DNA of 10,000 bases, from positions 1 through 10,000 of the forward strand of contig NZ_JAIWOI010000213.1 of NCBI RefSeq assembly GCF_020217005.1, in the 5' to 3' direction. Source of the DNA: Rheinheimera sp. (GTDB lineage Bacteria; Pseudomonadota; Gammaproteobacteria; Enterobacterales; Alteromonadaceae). The notes under the pieces were generated by a model that saw only the letters and a list, made by a program, of their open reading frames with translations, was not told the origin of the DNA and ran no database searches. Position numbers and translations under genes: made by a program. This document shows, one piece after another, positions 1 to 6,593 of the stretch (position 1 is its first letter; the number at the start of each line of letters is the position of its first letter).

Positions 1-459
1 ACGCTGGAGCAACTCACCACAGCAGAGCCTGATGCCGAGAGCTTCGCCTTGTTAGCCAGTGTTTATGGCATGCAGATTGGCAATAACCCGATAAAAGGGG
101 CTTTCTATGGACCTAAATCGAATAAAGCTATCTCGCAGGCTGCTGGTTTGGACCCTGCCAATCCGCGGGTTGTGCTGGTTAAAGCCATCTCTGCTTACAA
201 TACCCCAGCTGCTTTTGGCGGCAGCAAACAAAGTGCTGTGGAACTCAGCAGCAAAGCCATTGAGCTTTATGCTTTGCCTTGTCAGCAGATTTGCTGGGGC
301 CATGCAGAAGCCTATACCTGGCGTGGTTTAGCCAAGCAGGAGCTGGGAGATAAAGCTGGTGCTATTGCCGACTGGACCAAAGCGATGGAAGTGGATTCTT
401 CCTACGGCTGGGCTAAGTTTCTGCTGAGTCAGCAACAAAGTTATAGCCAAAATCGTTGA
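1..459 (+). CDS. Tetratricopeptide repeat protein, 5'-truncated by the window edge
   Basis: Frame 1 is open from the first base of the window to the TGA at 457-459, so the true start lies upstream and only the C-terminal 152 residues are visible. The last ~50 residues (AYTWRGLAKQELGDKAGAIADWTKAMEVDSS) fit a TPR helix pair with the usual G/A/Y spacing. An earlier stretch (NPRVVLVKAISAYNTPAAFGG...AIELYAL) looks like further helical repeats with an insertion containing a Cys pair (CQQIC). TPR proteins are protein-interaction scaffolds; no enzyme motif is visible. It lies just upstream of, and co-directional with, a DesK/DesR-type pair, but a hairpin lies in the 54-nt gap, so co-transcription is uncertain. 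Localisation cannot be judged without the N-terminus. Confidence 0.75.
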   Translation, partial: TLEQLTTAEPDAESFALLASVYGMQIGNNPIKGAFYGPKSNKAISQAAGLDPANPRVVLVKAISAYNTPAAFGGSKQSAVELSSKAIELYALPCQQICWGHAEAYTWRGLAKQELGDKAGAIADWTKAMEVDSSYGWAKFLLSQQQSYSQNR

Positions 460-468
460 TCTTTCTTG

Positions 469-496
469 AACCGGGGCTCTTTTAAGCCCTGGTTTT
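469..496 (+). terminator. Possible intrinsic terminator after the TPR gene
   Basis: AACCGGGGCT (469-478) pairs with AGCCCTGGTT (485-494) as a 10-bp stem with one G-T pair and a 6-nt loop. It is followed by only two further T's, so termination is likely to be partial. It would attenuate read-through from the TPR gene into the kinase gene. Confidence 0.5.
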
Positions 497-513
497 AACC
501 TGTTGAGGCCTTT

Positions 514-1569
514 ATGTTAGAGCTGGAAAAACGCTTGTCCTGGGTTTATCTGATCAATTTGGTGTTCTATGTAGCGCCCTTTTTTTACATCAATTACAGT
601 CTGGTACAGTATGTCTGGATGACGCTGGCCTTAGTGGCTTTTATTGGTTGTTACTACTGGATTTACCGCAGTCCCCCTTCACGGATGTTATGGCCTATCC
701 TGTTGATGGCATTCATCGCCAGCGCCATTACACCGCTGAATTATGGCTCTATTTCGATGTTTGCCTATGTCAGTTTTTTTATTGGTTTTGCTTATAACTT
801 TCGTCAGTTTTTAGCTGGTGTTGCCGGATTGATTTGTATATTGGTGCTGCTGGACCACTTTTTTGTCAAAGGTGCACCTTATTTTCTGCTTTATGGTTCT
901 GCTTTAGTGATGGCTATAGGGGTGTTTGGTGTGCTCGACAGAACCAGGCGTGCCAGCTTACTGAAAGAGCAACGCAGTGCTGAAGAAATTAAACAGCTGG
1001 CGACTATAGTGGAGCGGGAACGAATAGCACGTGATCTGCACGATATTATGGGGCACAGTTTATCAGGCATAGTGCTGAAAGCGGATTTAGCCGATAAGTT
1101 ACTGCAACAGCAGCAGTATCAGGCGGCCAGCCAGCAATTGCAGGAACTGGCTTTTATTGCCCGCGAAAGTTTAAGTCAGGTGCGTCAGACAGTGTCAGGT
1201 TATAAACACAAAGGTCTGGCAGGTGAAGTGCAGGCTTTGAGTGGTAAGTTACGTGAAGCCGGATTTGGAGTGGATGTTCAAGGCGAAATACCGAGTCTGT
1301 CTGCCAGAGAGGAAACCGCTGTGGTATTGATCCTGACCGAGCTGGTGACCAATGTGTTAAAACACAGCAATGGTGATGAAGTACGGATCCGATTTAGCGA
1401 AAATGAGCAAGGATATCAACTGATGGTGTCAGATAATGGCAAGGTGGCGGAGCTGCATCAGGGCCATGGTTTAACCGGCATTCAGGAGCGCTTAGCTGCG
1501 CTGAACAGCAGTTTGGAATGGCAAGTGTCACCCTGCAGTTTTAGTTTCATTTTGCACAAGGAGGCCTGA
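514..1569 (+). CDS. DesK-like sensor histidine kinase (HisKA_3 / HATPase_c)
   Basis: A 351-residue membrane histidine kinase of the NarL/DesK type. Residues ~10-140 contain about five hydrophobic segments with little between them, as in the thermosensor DesK. A coiled linker follows (~145-168). The dimerisation/phosphoacceptor region reads ERERIARDLHDIMGHSL, with His176 in the DLHD motif. The ATPase domain shows an N-box (ELVTNVLKHS, Asn280), a DNG motif (307-309) and a glycine-rich GHGLTGIQERL (~317-327). ATG 514 is preceded by TTGAGG at 503-508. The stop codon overlaps the response-regulator start by one base, so the two proteins are translationally coupled partners. The signal is unknown; B. 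subtilis DesK senses membrane fluidity, but the membrane region here is not conserved enough to transfer that role, and no desaturase gene is next to it. Confidence 0.88.
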   Translation: MLELEKRLSWVYLINLVFYVAPFFYINYSLVQYVWMTLALVAFIGCYYWIYRSPPSRMLWPILLMAFIASAITPLNYGSISMFAYVSFFIGFAYNFRQFLAGVAGLICILVLLDHFFVKGAPYFLLYGSALVMAIGVFGVLDRTRRASLLKEQRSAEEIKQLATIVERERIARDLHDIMGHSLSGIVLKADLADKLLQQQQYQAASQQLQELAFIARESLSQVRQTVSGYKHKGLAGEVQALSGKLREAGFGVDVQGEIPSLSAREETAVVLILTELVTNVLKHSNGDEVRIRFSENEQGYQLMVSDNGKVAELHQGHGLTGIQERLAALNSSLEWQVSPCSFSFILHKEA

Positions 1570-2165
1570 TGCGTATTTTACTGGCGGAAGATCAGGCGAT
1601 GGTACGAGGCGCTCTGGCGGCTTTACTGGGTTTAACTAGCGACTTTCAGATCACTCAGGCGGCCGATGGTGATCAGGCATTGGCTTTGTTGAAACAGCAG
1701 GACTTTGACCTCCTGTTGACCGACATTGAAATGCCGGGCCGTAGCGGCCTGGAACTCGCGACTTACCTGCAGCAACAACAGAGTAAAATCAAAGTGATAG
1801 TGATCACCACTTTTGGCCGCTCTGGTTATATTCAGCGCGCTATTGCTGCCGGGGTGCAGGGTTTTTTACTGAAAGATGCACCTTCAGAGCAATTAGTGCA
1901 GGCTATTTATCAGGTGATGGCCGGAAAACGAGTGATAGATACTGAACTGGCATTATCTGCGTTAGGTGAACAGGATCCGTTAAGTGACAAAGAGCGTCGG
2001 GCGCTGCGATTAGCTTCTGAAGGAAAAAGCACAGCTGAGATTGCAACAGTGCTTTATATCGCCGAAGGCACAGCACGGAATTATTTGTCGGAGGCTATCA
2101 GCAAACTAAATGCAGCGAATAGAGTAGATGCTGCCAGAATAGCCCGACAAAAAGGCTGGCTCTAG
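1569..2165 (+). CDS. DesR-like response regulator, NarL/LuxR family
   Basis: A 198-residue two-domain regulator, the length usual for DesR. The receiver domain (~1-118) has the acidic pair Glu7-Asp8, phosphoacceptor Asp52 (LLTDIEMPG), Thr80 and Lys102. The C-terminal LuxR-type helix-turn-helix spans ~137-193 (PLSDKERRALRLASEGKSTAEIA...GTARNYLSEAISKL). It should be phosphorylated by the kinase encoded directly upstream, whose stop codon shares the A of this start (TGATG). A strong AAGGAGG at 1558-1564, inside the kinase gene, serves as ribosome binding site. Target genes are not evident in the window. The coding region ends one base before a tandem intergenic repeat. Confidence 0.9.
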   Translation: MRILLAEDQAMVRGALAALLGLTSDFQITQAADGDQALALLKQQDFDLLLTDIEMPGRSGLELATYLQQQQSKIKVIVITTFGRSGYIQRAIAAGVQGFLLKDAPSEQLVQAIYQVMAGKRVIDTELALSALGEQDPLSDKERRALRLASEGKSTAEIATVLYIAEGTARNYLSEAISKLNAANRVDAARIARQKGWL

Positions 2166-2290
2166 CCGTCGTACTTGACGCTGCAGCTTTGTTGACTGCG
2201 TGTTCTCACCCCAGTCGCATAGGCAACTATGCTCCCGGGGACTCGCTCACTTGTCGCCTCGCCGCAACATCAATTACTTAGGCTAAGAAC
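2166..2290. repeat. 125-bp intergenic repeat, copy 1
   Basis: This copy begins immediately after the response-regulator stop codon and is followed head-to-tail by a second copy at a period of exactly 125 bp. By eye the copies differ at about seven positions. The core can fold: CCCC (2209-2212) pairs with GGGG (2237-2240), and GCATAG (2217-2222) pairs with CTATGC (2227-2232) around a GCAA tetraloop of GNRA type. No terminal inverted repeats, target-site duplication or open frame is visible, so it is not a recognisable insertion sequence. From memory, similar C-rich/GCATAG...CTATGC/GGGG elements are dispersed between genes in Shewanella and relatives; I could not verify this. Confidence 0.85.
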
Positions 2291-2415
2291 CCGTCGGACT
2301 TGACGCTGCAGCTTTGTTGACTGCGTGTTCTCACCCCAGTCGCATAGGCAACTATGCTCCCGGGGATTCACCCACTTGTCGCCACGCCGCAACATCAATT
2401 CCATAGGCTAAGAAG
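2291..2415. repeat. 125-bp intergenic repeat, copy 2
   Basis: Second head-to-tail copy. The hairpin core is identical to copy 1. Differences cluster 3' of it (GATTCACCC against GACTCGCTC; CCATAGG against ACTTAGG). It lies downstream of the minus-strand DUF481 gene and so separates two convergent transcription units. Confidence 0.85.
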
Positions 2416-2436
2416 CCTCAGTACTTAAATCTGCAG
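2416..2436. repeat. Degenerate start of a third repeat copy
   Basis: In register with the 125-bp period, 2417-2436 still matches the beginning of the unit at about 14 of 20 positions (GTACTT...CTGCAG kept). It stops two bases before the DUF481 stop codon. It is either a truncated third unit or the ancestral junction. Confidence 0.5.
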
Positions 2437-2437
2437 A

Positions 2438-3190
2438 TCAAAACGAATACACAAAAGTTAAGGACGTTTGAGTATCGGTTTTCTTTTTACCCAGCGGCAC
2501 TTTAGAGTCGTTTTGTACTAAAAACGCTGCTTTCATCTGCATCCGGCCATTAATTTTTGCCGTTAATGAAGACTCAGCTATTGAACGTTTATTGTCTTCA
2601 CCATATTCAAGGCTGACGGTTTGTTTAAAACGTGCTGACTCACTGATTTGCCAACGATAGGTCGCGGCACTGCGCACTATCATGCCGTTCTCAGTTTCTT
2701 CCAGATCGGTTTTTCCCCTGTAATAACCGGGACCGATCTCACCCTCCAGGGACATGCTGTCGTTTTTGAATAGCTCATCACCATAACCTACCGCTATGGT
2801 GGTGTACTCAGTGTAAGCACCAAATCTGTCATCGACATGAGAGCCATAAACAAAGAGTTTGGCGGTGTCTTTATTTAACTTGTAACCACCTTTTGCCGAT
2901 GCAGCATATTTTTCGGCTGAGGTTTCGACTATGGTCTGGCCATCGTCTGCTTCGGTTTCATCTCGTTTGAAAAAAGCGCTGAATGTGTAGTCATTCGACC
3001 AATTTTCCAGCTCTTGTTTTGAATCTATTTTGCCTGTGATGGAGGTGCCTTTGGTATTACCTGATGTGGTGATAGCGCCTAACTCTGCGGAAGTGCTCCA
3101 GCCCAGCTTGATTTCATTTGCCGGGCTTTCTTCGGCCTGTACTGTCATTAGGCTGCTCAAAGCCAACAGGGGGAAGAGAGTTTTTTTCAT
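2438..3190 (-). CDS. DUF481 (YdiY-type) outer-membrane beta-barrel protein
   Basis: A 250-residue precursor. It has a Sec signal peptide (MKKTLFPLLALSSLMTVQAEE, cleavage probably near residue 19-20). The body is rich in alternating amphipathic strands and small/aromatic residues, starting with KLGWSTSAELGAITTSGNT, which is typical of DUF481. The last residue is Phe (TFVYSF), the usual Bam-recognition C-terminus of outer-membrane barrels. Family members are described as salt-induced outer-membrane proteins, but the molecular function is unknown. The ATG lies 3 nt after the mscS stop codon, and an AAGGA about 10 nt before the ATG lies within the end of mscS, so the two genes should be co-transcribed and translated together. 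Downstream lie the 125-bp repeats; no clear T-tailed terminator is visible. Confidence 0.85.
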   Translation of the reverse strand: MKKTLFPLLALSSLMTVQAEESPANEIKLGWSTSAELGAITTSGNTKGTSITGKIDSKQELENWSNDYTFSAFFKRDETEADDGQTIVETSAEKYAASAKGGYKLNKDTAKLFVYGSHVDDRFGAYTEYTTIAVGYGDELFKNDSMSLEGEIGPGYYRGKTDLEETENGMIVRSAATYRWQISESARFKQTVSLEYGEDNKRSIAESSLTAKINGRMQMKAAFLVQNDSKVPLGKKKTDTQTSLTFVYSF

Positions 3191-3193
3191 ACC

Positions 3194-4024
3194 TTACTTT
3201 TCCTTTTTGAAGTGCAGGTCCATTTGTGGAAAGGGGATCACAATCTGGTGTTGATCAAAAGTCAGTTTGATTTTCTCCAAAGTGTCCCAGTATACAGGCC
3301 AGTAGTCGGCAGCATTGACCCATGGACGTACTAAAATATTGACTGAACTGTCAGCGAGAGCACCTACAGCTATCACAGCAGCGGGTTCGGCCAAAATACG
3401 ACTGTCAGCTTTGAGTATTTGTTCCAGTAATTGTTTGGCTTTTTTCAGGTCGGAGTCGTAACTGATACCTACAATTAAATCCACTCTGCGGGTTTTTTCG
3501 GCCGAATAATTGATGATGGCAGAGCCTGTAATTTGCGAGTTCGGCACAATAATGCGTTTGTTATCCGCACTTTTGAGCACAGTCTGGAAGATTTCTATTT
3601 TCTCTACCACGCCTGAAACTCCGGCTGCATCGACAAAGTCGCCTGCACGGAAAGGGCGGAATAAGATAATCAGTACGCCTGAAGCGAAGTTGGATAAAGA
3701 ACCTTGTAATGCCAAAGCTATGGCTAAGCCAGCAGCACCCAGGATAGCGATAAAAGAAGCAGTTTGAATGCCGACTTGCGACAGAGCAATCAGAATGGTC
3801 GCCACCATAATAGCGGCCTGGATAATGCCACTTAAAAAGGACACTACAGCACGATCCACTTTGCGGTGGATTAAGGCTTTTTCCAGCATGCGGGTCAGAC
3901 TTTTTGATAACCAGCGGCCCAGATACAAAATGACTAAAGCGACCAGCACTTTGACGCTATAACTTAAAATGAATTGCTGATTTTTCTGCAAAAAATCGAT
4001 GAATTGTTGCATGTTTCTCTCCAT
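3194..4024 (-). CDS. mscS: Small-conductance mechanosensitive channel MscS
   Basis: A 276-residue inner-membrane channel that opens under membrane tension to release solutes on osmotic downshock. It aligns along its whole length with E. coli MscS (286 aa). TM1 is at ~18-40 and TM2 at ~60-83. The pore helix TM3 is at ~88-120 (QTASFIAILGAAGLAIALALQGSLSN), then FRPFRAGDFVD opens the beta domain, and the alpha/beta domain ends in PFPQMDLHFKK. The hydrophobic seal leucines correspond to Leu100 and Leu104. The small residue equivalent to E. coli Gly108 is Ala103. Two starts are possible: ATG 4024 with GAGG 7 nt upstream, or Met5 (ATG 4012) with GGAG 6 nt upstream; both look usable. It is first in an operon with the DUF481 outer-membrane gene. 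Confidence 0.94.
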   Translation of the reverse strand: MERNMQQFIDFLQKNQQFILSYSVKVLVALVILYLGRWLSKSLTRMLEKALIHRKVDRAVVSFLSGIIQAAIMVATILIALSQVGIQTASFIAILGAAGLAIALALQGSLSNFASGVLIILFRPFRAGDFVDAAGVSGVVEKIEIFQTVLKSADNKRIIVPNSQITGSAIINYSAEKTRRVDLIVGISYDSDLKKAKQLLEQILKADSRILAEPAAVIAVGALADSSVNILVRPWVNAADYWPVYWDTLEKIKLTFDQHQIVIPFPQMDLHFKKEK

Positions 4025-4137
4025 TTTCGAGCCTCAATTCAGAGGAGTCTAGGTTGGCCAGACGACCATACCCTAGCATAAGCATCGCTCAGGCCCAAGC
4101 TAAACGCGGCTTAGCGCTTAGTTTCGTAAAAAATTAC

Positions 4138-4166
4138 TTTGCATCGCCACAGAATTTCGCTAGAAT
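4138..4166 (+). promoter_or_regulatory. Promoter of tRNA-His
   Basis: The -10 box is TAGAAT (4161-4166), with TTTGCA (4138-4143) as a weak -35 at 17-bp spacing. A GC-rich discriminator (CCGCGCC, 4167-4173) follows, as usual at stringently controlled stable-RNA promoters. An A/T-rich tract upstream (~4125-4136) could serve as an UP element. The predicted start is only a few bases before the tRNA. Confidence 0.6.
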
Positions 4167-4179
4167 CCGCGCCTCTTGT

Positions 4180-4256
4180 GGTGACTGTAGCTCAGTTGGT
4201 AGAGTCCCGGATTGTGATTCCGGTTGTCGTGGGTTCGAGCCCCATCAGTCACCCCA
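4180..4256 (+). tRNA. tRNA-His (anticodon GTG)
   Basis: A complete cloverleaf closely resembling E. coli tRNA-His. The acceptor GTGACTG (4181-4187) pairs perfectly with CAGTCAC (4246-4252). The extra G-1 at 4180 stands opposite the discriminator C73 at 4253, the identity element of tRNA-His. The anticodon stem CCGGA/TCCGG holds the loop TTGTGAT with GTG at 4214-4216. The T-loop GGGTTCGAGCCCC is present, and CCA is encoded at 4254-4256. The last ten bases (AGTCACCCCA) are also the first bases of the tandem repeats that follow without a gap. Confidence 0.98.
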
Positions 4257-4535
4257 ACTTCTGACTTCGTGCTTCATCAATAGTCACCCCAACTTCTGAC
4301 TTCGTGCTTCATCAATAGTCACCCCAACTTCTGGCTTCGTGCTTCATCAATAGTCACCCCAACTTCTGGCTTCGTGCTTCATCAATAGTCACCCCAACTT
4401 CTGGCTTCGCGCTTCATCAATAGTCACCCCAACTTCTGGCTTCGTGCTTCATCAATAGTCACCCCAACTTCTGGCTTCGCGCTTTATCAATAGTCACCCC
4501 AACTTCTGGCTTCGCGCTTTATCAATAGTCACCCC
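4247..4535 (+). repeat. 35-bp tandem array made of tRNA-His 3'-end copies (8 units plus a partial ninth)
   Basis: The unit AGTCACCCCA + ACTTCTGRCTTCGYG + CTTYATCAAT is repeated with an exact 35-bp period. Unit starts are at 4247 (inside the tRNA), 4282, 4317, 4352, 4387, 4422, 4457 and 4492, with a partial ninth AGTCACCCC at 4527-4535. The first ten bases of each unit equal the acceptor 3' strand, discriminator and CCA of tRNA-His. Variation is patterned: units 1-2 have TGACT and 3-8 have TGGCT; units 5, 7 and 8 have TTCGCG; units 7-8 have CTTTATC. TGACT or TGGCT can pair (using a G-U pair for TGGCT) with the AGTCA of the next unit across a 15-nt loop. The period is not a multiple of three, there are no spacers, and there is no T-tailed hairpin at its end. 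Confidence 0.97.
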
Positions 4536-4601
4536 GGTTTTCCTACGCCTGTCTTCTGCTGTTATGCTTGTGTTGTGTTTTGTACATGTGTTGAGCCCCC
4601 A

Positions 4602-5138
4602 ATGGATTTGAAACAATTACAGCTATCTATACAACAGCCTGATTTAGCCCCGATTGAACTCTGGGATCCAGCCTTTTGCGGTGATCTCCCCATTCGTATC
4701 GATCGGCACGGAGATTGGTTTTATCAGGACTCAAAAATACAGCGACCACAGTTGGTTCAGCTGTTTGCTTCAGTACTTACCCGGCAGCAGCAAGAGTATT
4801 TTTTGCTGACGCCTGTTGAGAAAGTACGGATTCAGGTTGAAGATGCTGCCTTTGTTATTGTTGCAATTGACCACCAGACCGATGCAGGGATACTGATCGC
4901 GACCACTAATTTAGGCCATCAGGTATTAATTAATGCTGAACGCCCGATGTTCTTACAAGCACAACCAGACGGGCAACAGTTACCTTATTTACAGCTCTGG
5001 CGCGGCTTAACGGCCAAGTTCAACAGAACTGCCTATTACCAGCTGGCAGCTCTGGCGTTTGCTGTGCAAATTGAAGGGAAAACCTCGCTACACATATCTT
5101 CTGCTGGCTTAAATTTTGAGCTCGGAGTAATGGACTAG
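4602..5138 (+). CDS. DUF1285 family protein
   Basis: A 178-residue soluble protein with no signal peptide or membrane segment. It matches the DUF1285 pattern: an N-terminal PIELWDPAFCGDLPIRIDRHGDWFY segment (~17-41), then RPQLVQLFASVL and the characteristic YFLLTPVEKVRIQVEDAAFV (~66-85). The function of the family is unknown; structures are known to exist, but no activity has been assigned as far as I know. I chose ATG 4602 because family members start close to this point. A GTG at 4575 would add nine residues lacking family character. The ribosome binding site is weak (TTGAG about 7-8 nt upstream). The gene lies 66 nt after the tRNA-His repeat array, with no intrinsic terminator between them, so read-through from the tRNA promoter may contribute to its expression. 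Confidence 0.8.
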   Translation: MDLKQLQLSIQQPDLAPIELWDPAFCGDLPIRIDRHGDWFYQDSKIQRPQLVQLFASVLTRQQQEYFLLTPVEKVRIQVEDAAFVIVAIDHQTDAGILIATTNLGHQVLINAERPMFLQAQPDGQQLPYLQLWRGLTAKFNRTAYYQLAALAFAVQIEGKTSLHISSAGLNFELGVMD

Positions 5139-5187
5139 CCATTGGTCCCGGATCTAAGGCTCTGTATCGCATTCAATTTTTCTGTAC

Positions 5188-5216
5188 TTGATGCTTTTCC
5201 AATCCTGTCTCATAGT
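5188..5216 (+). promoter_or_regulatory. Candidate promoter of the amidohydrolase gene
   Basis: TTGATG (5188-5193) and CATAGT (5211-5216) are separated by 17 bp and each match the sigma-70 consensus at four of six positions. They lie about 50 bp before the gene start, in the 126-bp gap after DUF1285. Confidence 0.4.
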
Positions 5217-5264
5217 CGATACCAAGCAGCTGGAAAAAGCTGTGTTCATCCAACAGGAGACATA

Positions 5265-6545
5265 ATGAAACTGCAACTCTCACTTCTTACCAGTGCTTTA
5301 TTGCTCGCAGGAACAGCACAAAGCGCTACTCTGATCCATGCTGGCAAACTGATCACTGCTGAAAACGACAAAGTGCTGACCGAATACACTGTTGTTGTTG
5401 AAGACGACAAAATCATAGCTGTTGAGTCTGGTTATAAAACTCCGGCAGCCGGCGATAAAGTCATCAATTTAAAGAATCACACAGTAATGCCTGGTTTGAT
5501 GGATATGCACACCCATTTTTCCACTCAGATGGGTCCCGGCGCTTATACTGAAGACTTCTTATTGAACGAGGCTGACGTGGCCTTACGTGGTGCTACTTTT
5601 GCTGAAAAGACGCTGCTTTCCGGTTTTACCACTGTGCGTGAGTTAGGTGATGTGCATCACAGCAGTACTGCTCTGCGTAAAGCCATCAATGCAGGATATG
5701 TTAAAGGGCCACGTATTTACACAGCAGGCAAATCTATTGCCACTACTGGTGGTCATGCCGATCCAACCAATGGGGTGGCTTATGCCCTGATGGGCGACCC
5801 CGGTCCAAAAGATGGTGTAGTGAACGGTCCTGACGAAGCCCGTAAAGCTGTCCGTCAACGCTATAAAGAAGGTGCAGACCTGATCAAGATCACTGCTACC
5901 GGCGGTGTGTTGAGTGTAGCCAAAAGCGGTTCCAATCCACAGTTTAACAGCGAAGAACTGAAAGCTATTGTTGAAACCGCCAAAGACTATGGCATGACAG
6001 TGGCTGTCCATGCTCATGGTAAAGAAGGCATGGACAGAGCCATTGAGGCTGGAGTGGATTCGATAGAACATGGCACTTTGATGGACAAGGCAACCATGAA
6101 ATTGATGAAAAAGCATGGTACTTACTATGTTCCGACCATCAGTGCAGGTAAATGGGCTGCGGAAAAAGCGGCAATGCCGGGTTTTTTCCCTGAGCTGGTG
6201 CGCCCTAAAGCTTTAGCTATAGGGCCTAAAATTCAGCAAACTTTTGCCAATGCATACAAAGAAGGTGTGAAAATAGCTTTTGGTACTGACGCAGGTGTAG
6301 GAGCTCATGGTGATAATTGGCGTGAATTTGTCTTTATGACAGAAGCTGGAATGCCGGCTATCGAAGCAATACAGTCCGCTACTATTACTTCGGCTCGTTT
6401 GTTAAAAGTCGATCAGGAGCTGGGGTCTGTTACAACAGGTAAAATTGCCGATTTAGTGGCTGTCCCCGGTGATCCACTGCAGGATATACAGCAAATGGGC
6501 AAAGTCAGTTTTGTGATGAAAGCTGGGGTTGTATACAAAGAATAA
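5265..6545 (+). CDS. Secreted metal-dependent amidohydrolase, Xaa-Pro dipeptidase/carboxypeptidase-like
   Basis: A 426-residue protein with a Sec signal peptide (residues 1-20, [10 protein letters not shown]), so probably periplasmic. The amidohydrolase-superfamily metal centre is complete: HxH at 82-84 (MDMHTHF), Lys208 in LIKITATGG as the likely carboxylated bridging ligand, His249 (VAVHAHG), His269 (SIEHGT) and Asp342 (FGTDAG). The C-terminal [14 protein letters not shown] belongs to the beta-sandwich shared by imidazolonepropionase-like members. The closest subgroup I recognise is the 'prolidase-like' enzymes that cleave Xaa-Pro or hydrophobic C-terminal residues from peptides; exact specificity is inference. 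ATG 5265 is chosen for the signal peptide and the AGGAG at 5255-5259, although the frame stays open further upstream. Transcription probably ends at the strong hairpin 6554-6593. Confidence 0.87.
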   Translation: MKLQLSLLTSALLLAGTAQSATLIHAGKLITAENDKVLTEYTVVVEDDKIIAVESGYKTPAAGDKVINLKNHTVMPGLMDMHTHFSTQMGPGAYTEDFLLNEADVALRGATFAEKTLLSGFTTVRELGDVHHSSTALRKAINAGYVKGPRIYTAGKSIATTGGHADPTNGVAYALMGDPGPKDGVVNGPDEARKAVRQRYKEGADLIKITATGGVLSVAKSGSNPQFNSEELKAIVETAKDYGMTVAVHAHGKEGMDRAIEAGVDSIEHGTLMDKATMKLMKKHGTYYVPTISAGKWAAEKAAMPGFFPELVRPKALAIGPKIQQTFANAYKEGVKIAFGTDAGVGAHGDNWREFVFMTEAGMPAIEAIQSATITSARLLKVDQELGSVTTGKIADLVAVPGDPLQDIQQMGKVSFVMKAGVVYKE

Positions 6546-6553
6546 CTGCTGCC

Positions 6554-6593
6554 CGAACTAAAAAAGGCAGCTTTCGCTGCCTTTTTTAGTTCG
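6554..6593. terminator. Bidirectional intrinsic terminator
   Basis: An 18-bp perfect inverted repeat (6554-6571 and 6576-6593) surrounds a TTTC loop. Its GC-rich core GGCAGC/GCTGCC is flanked by A6 and T6, so it works on both strands. It serves the amidohydrolase gene (plus) and the convergent DUF2489 gene (minus), whose stop codon (6586-6588) lies inside the stem. Confidence 0.93.

Noticed and set aside
2166..2415. Insertion sequence or MITE
   Set aside because: No terminal inverted repeats, target duplication or transposase fragment is visible; the copies are direct tandem units.
4054..4299. Small plus-strand open frame across the tRNA
   Set aside because: It runs through the tRNA-His promoter, the tRNA and the first repeats, and has no protein-like composition.
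4247..4535. CRISPR array
   Set aside because: The 35-bp units follow each other directly with no unique spacers, each begins with the tRNA 3' end, and no cas gene is in the window.
5142..5264. N-terminal extension of the amidohydrolase
   Set aside because: The frame is open, but it lacks a start with a ribosome binding site and would bury the signal peptide; the candidate promoter also lies inside it.
5643..6116. 157-codon open frame antisense to the amidohydrolase gene
   Set aside because: It is a shadow of a well-supported gene with all catalytic motifs; the translation is His/Phe/Cys-rich and unlike any family I recognise.
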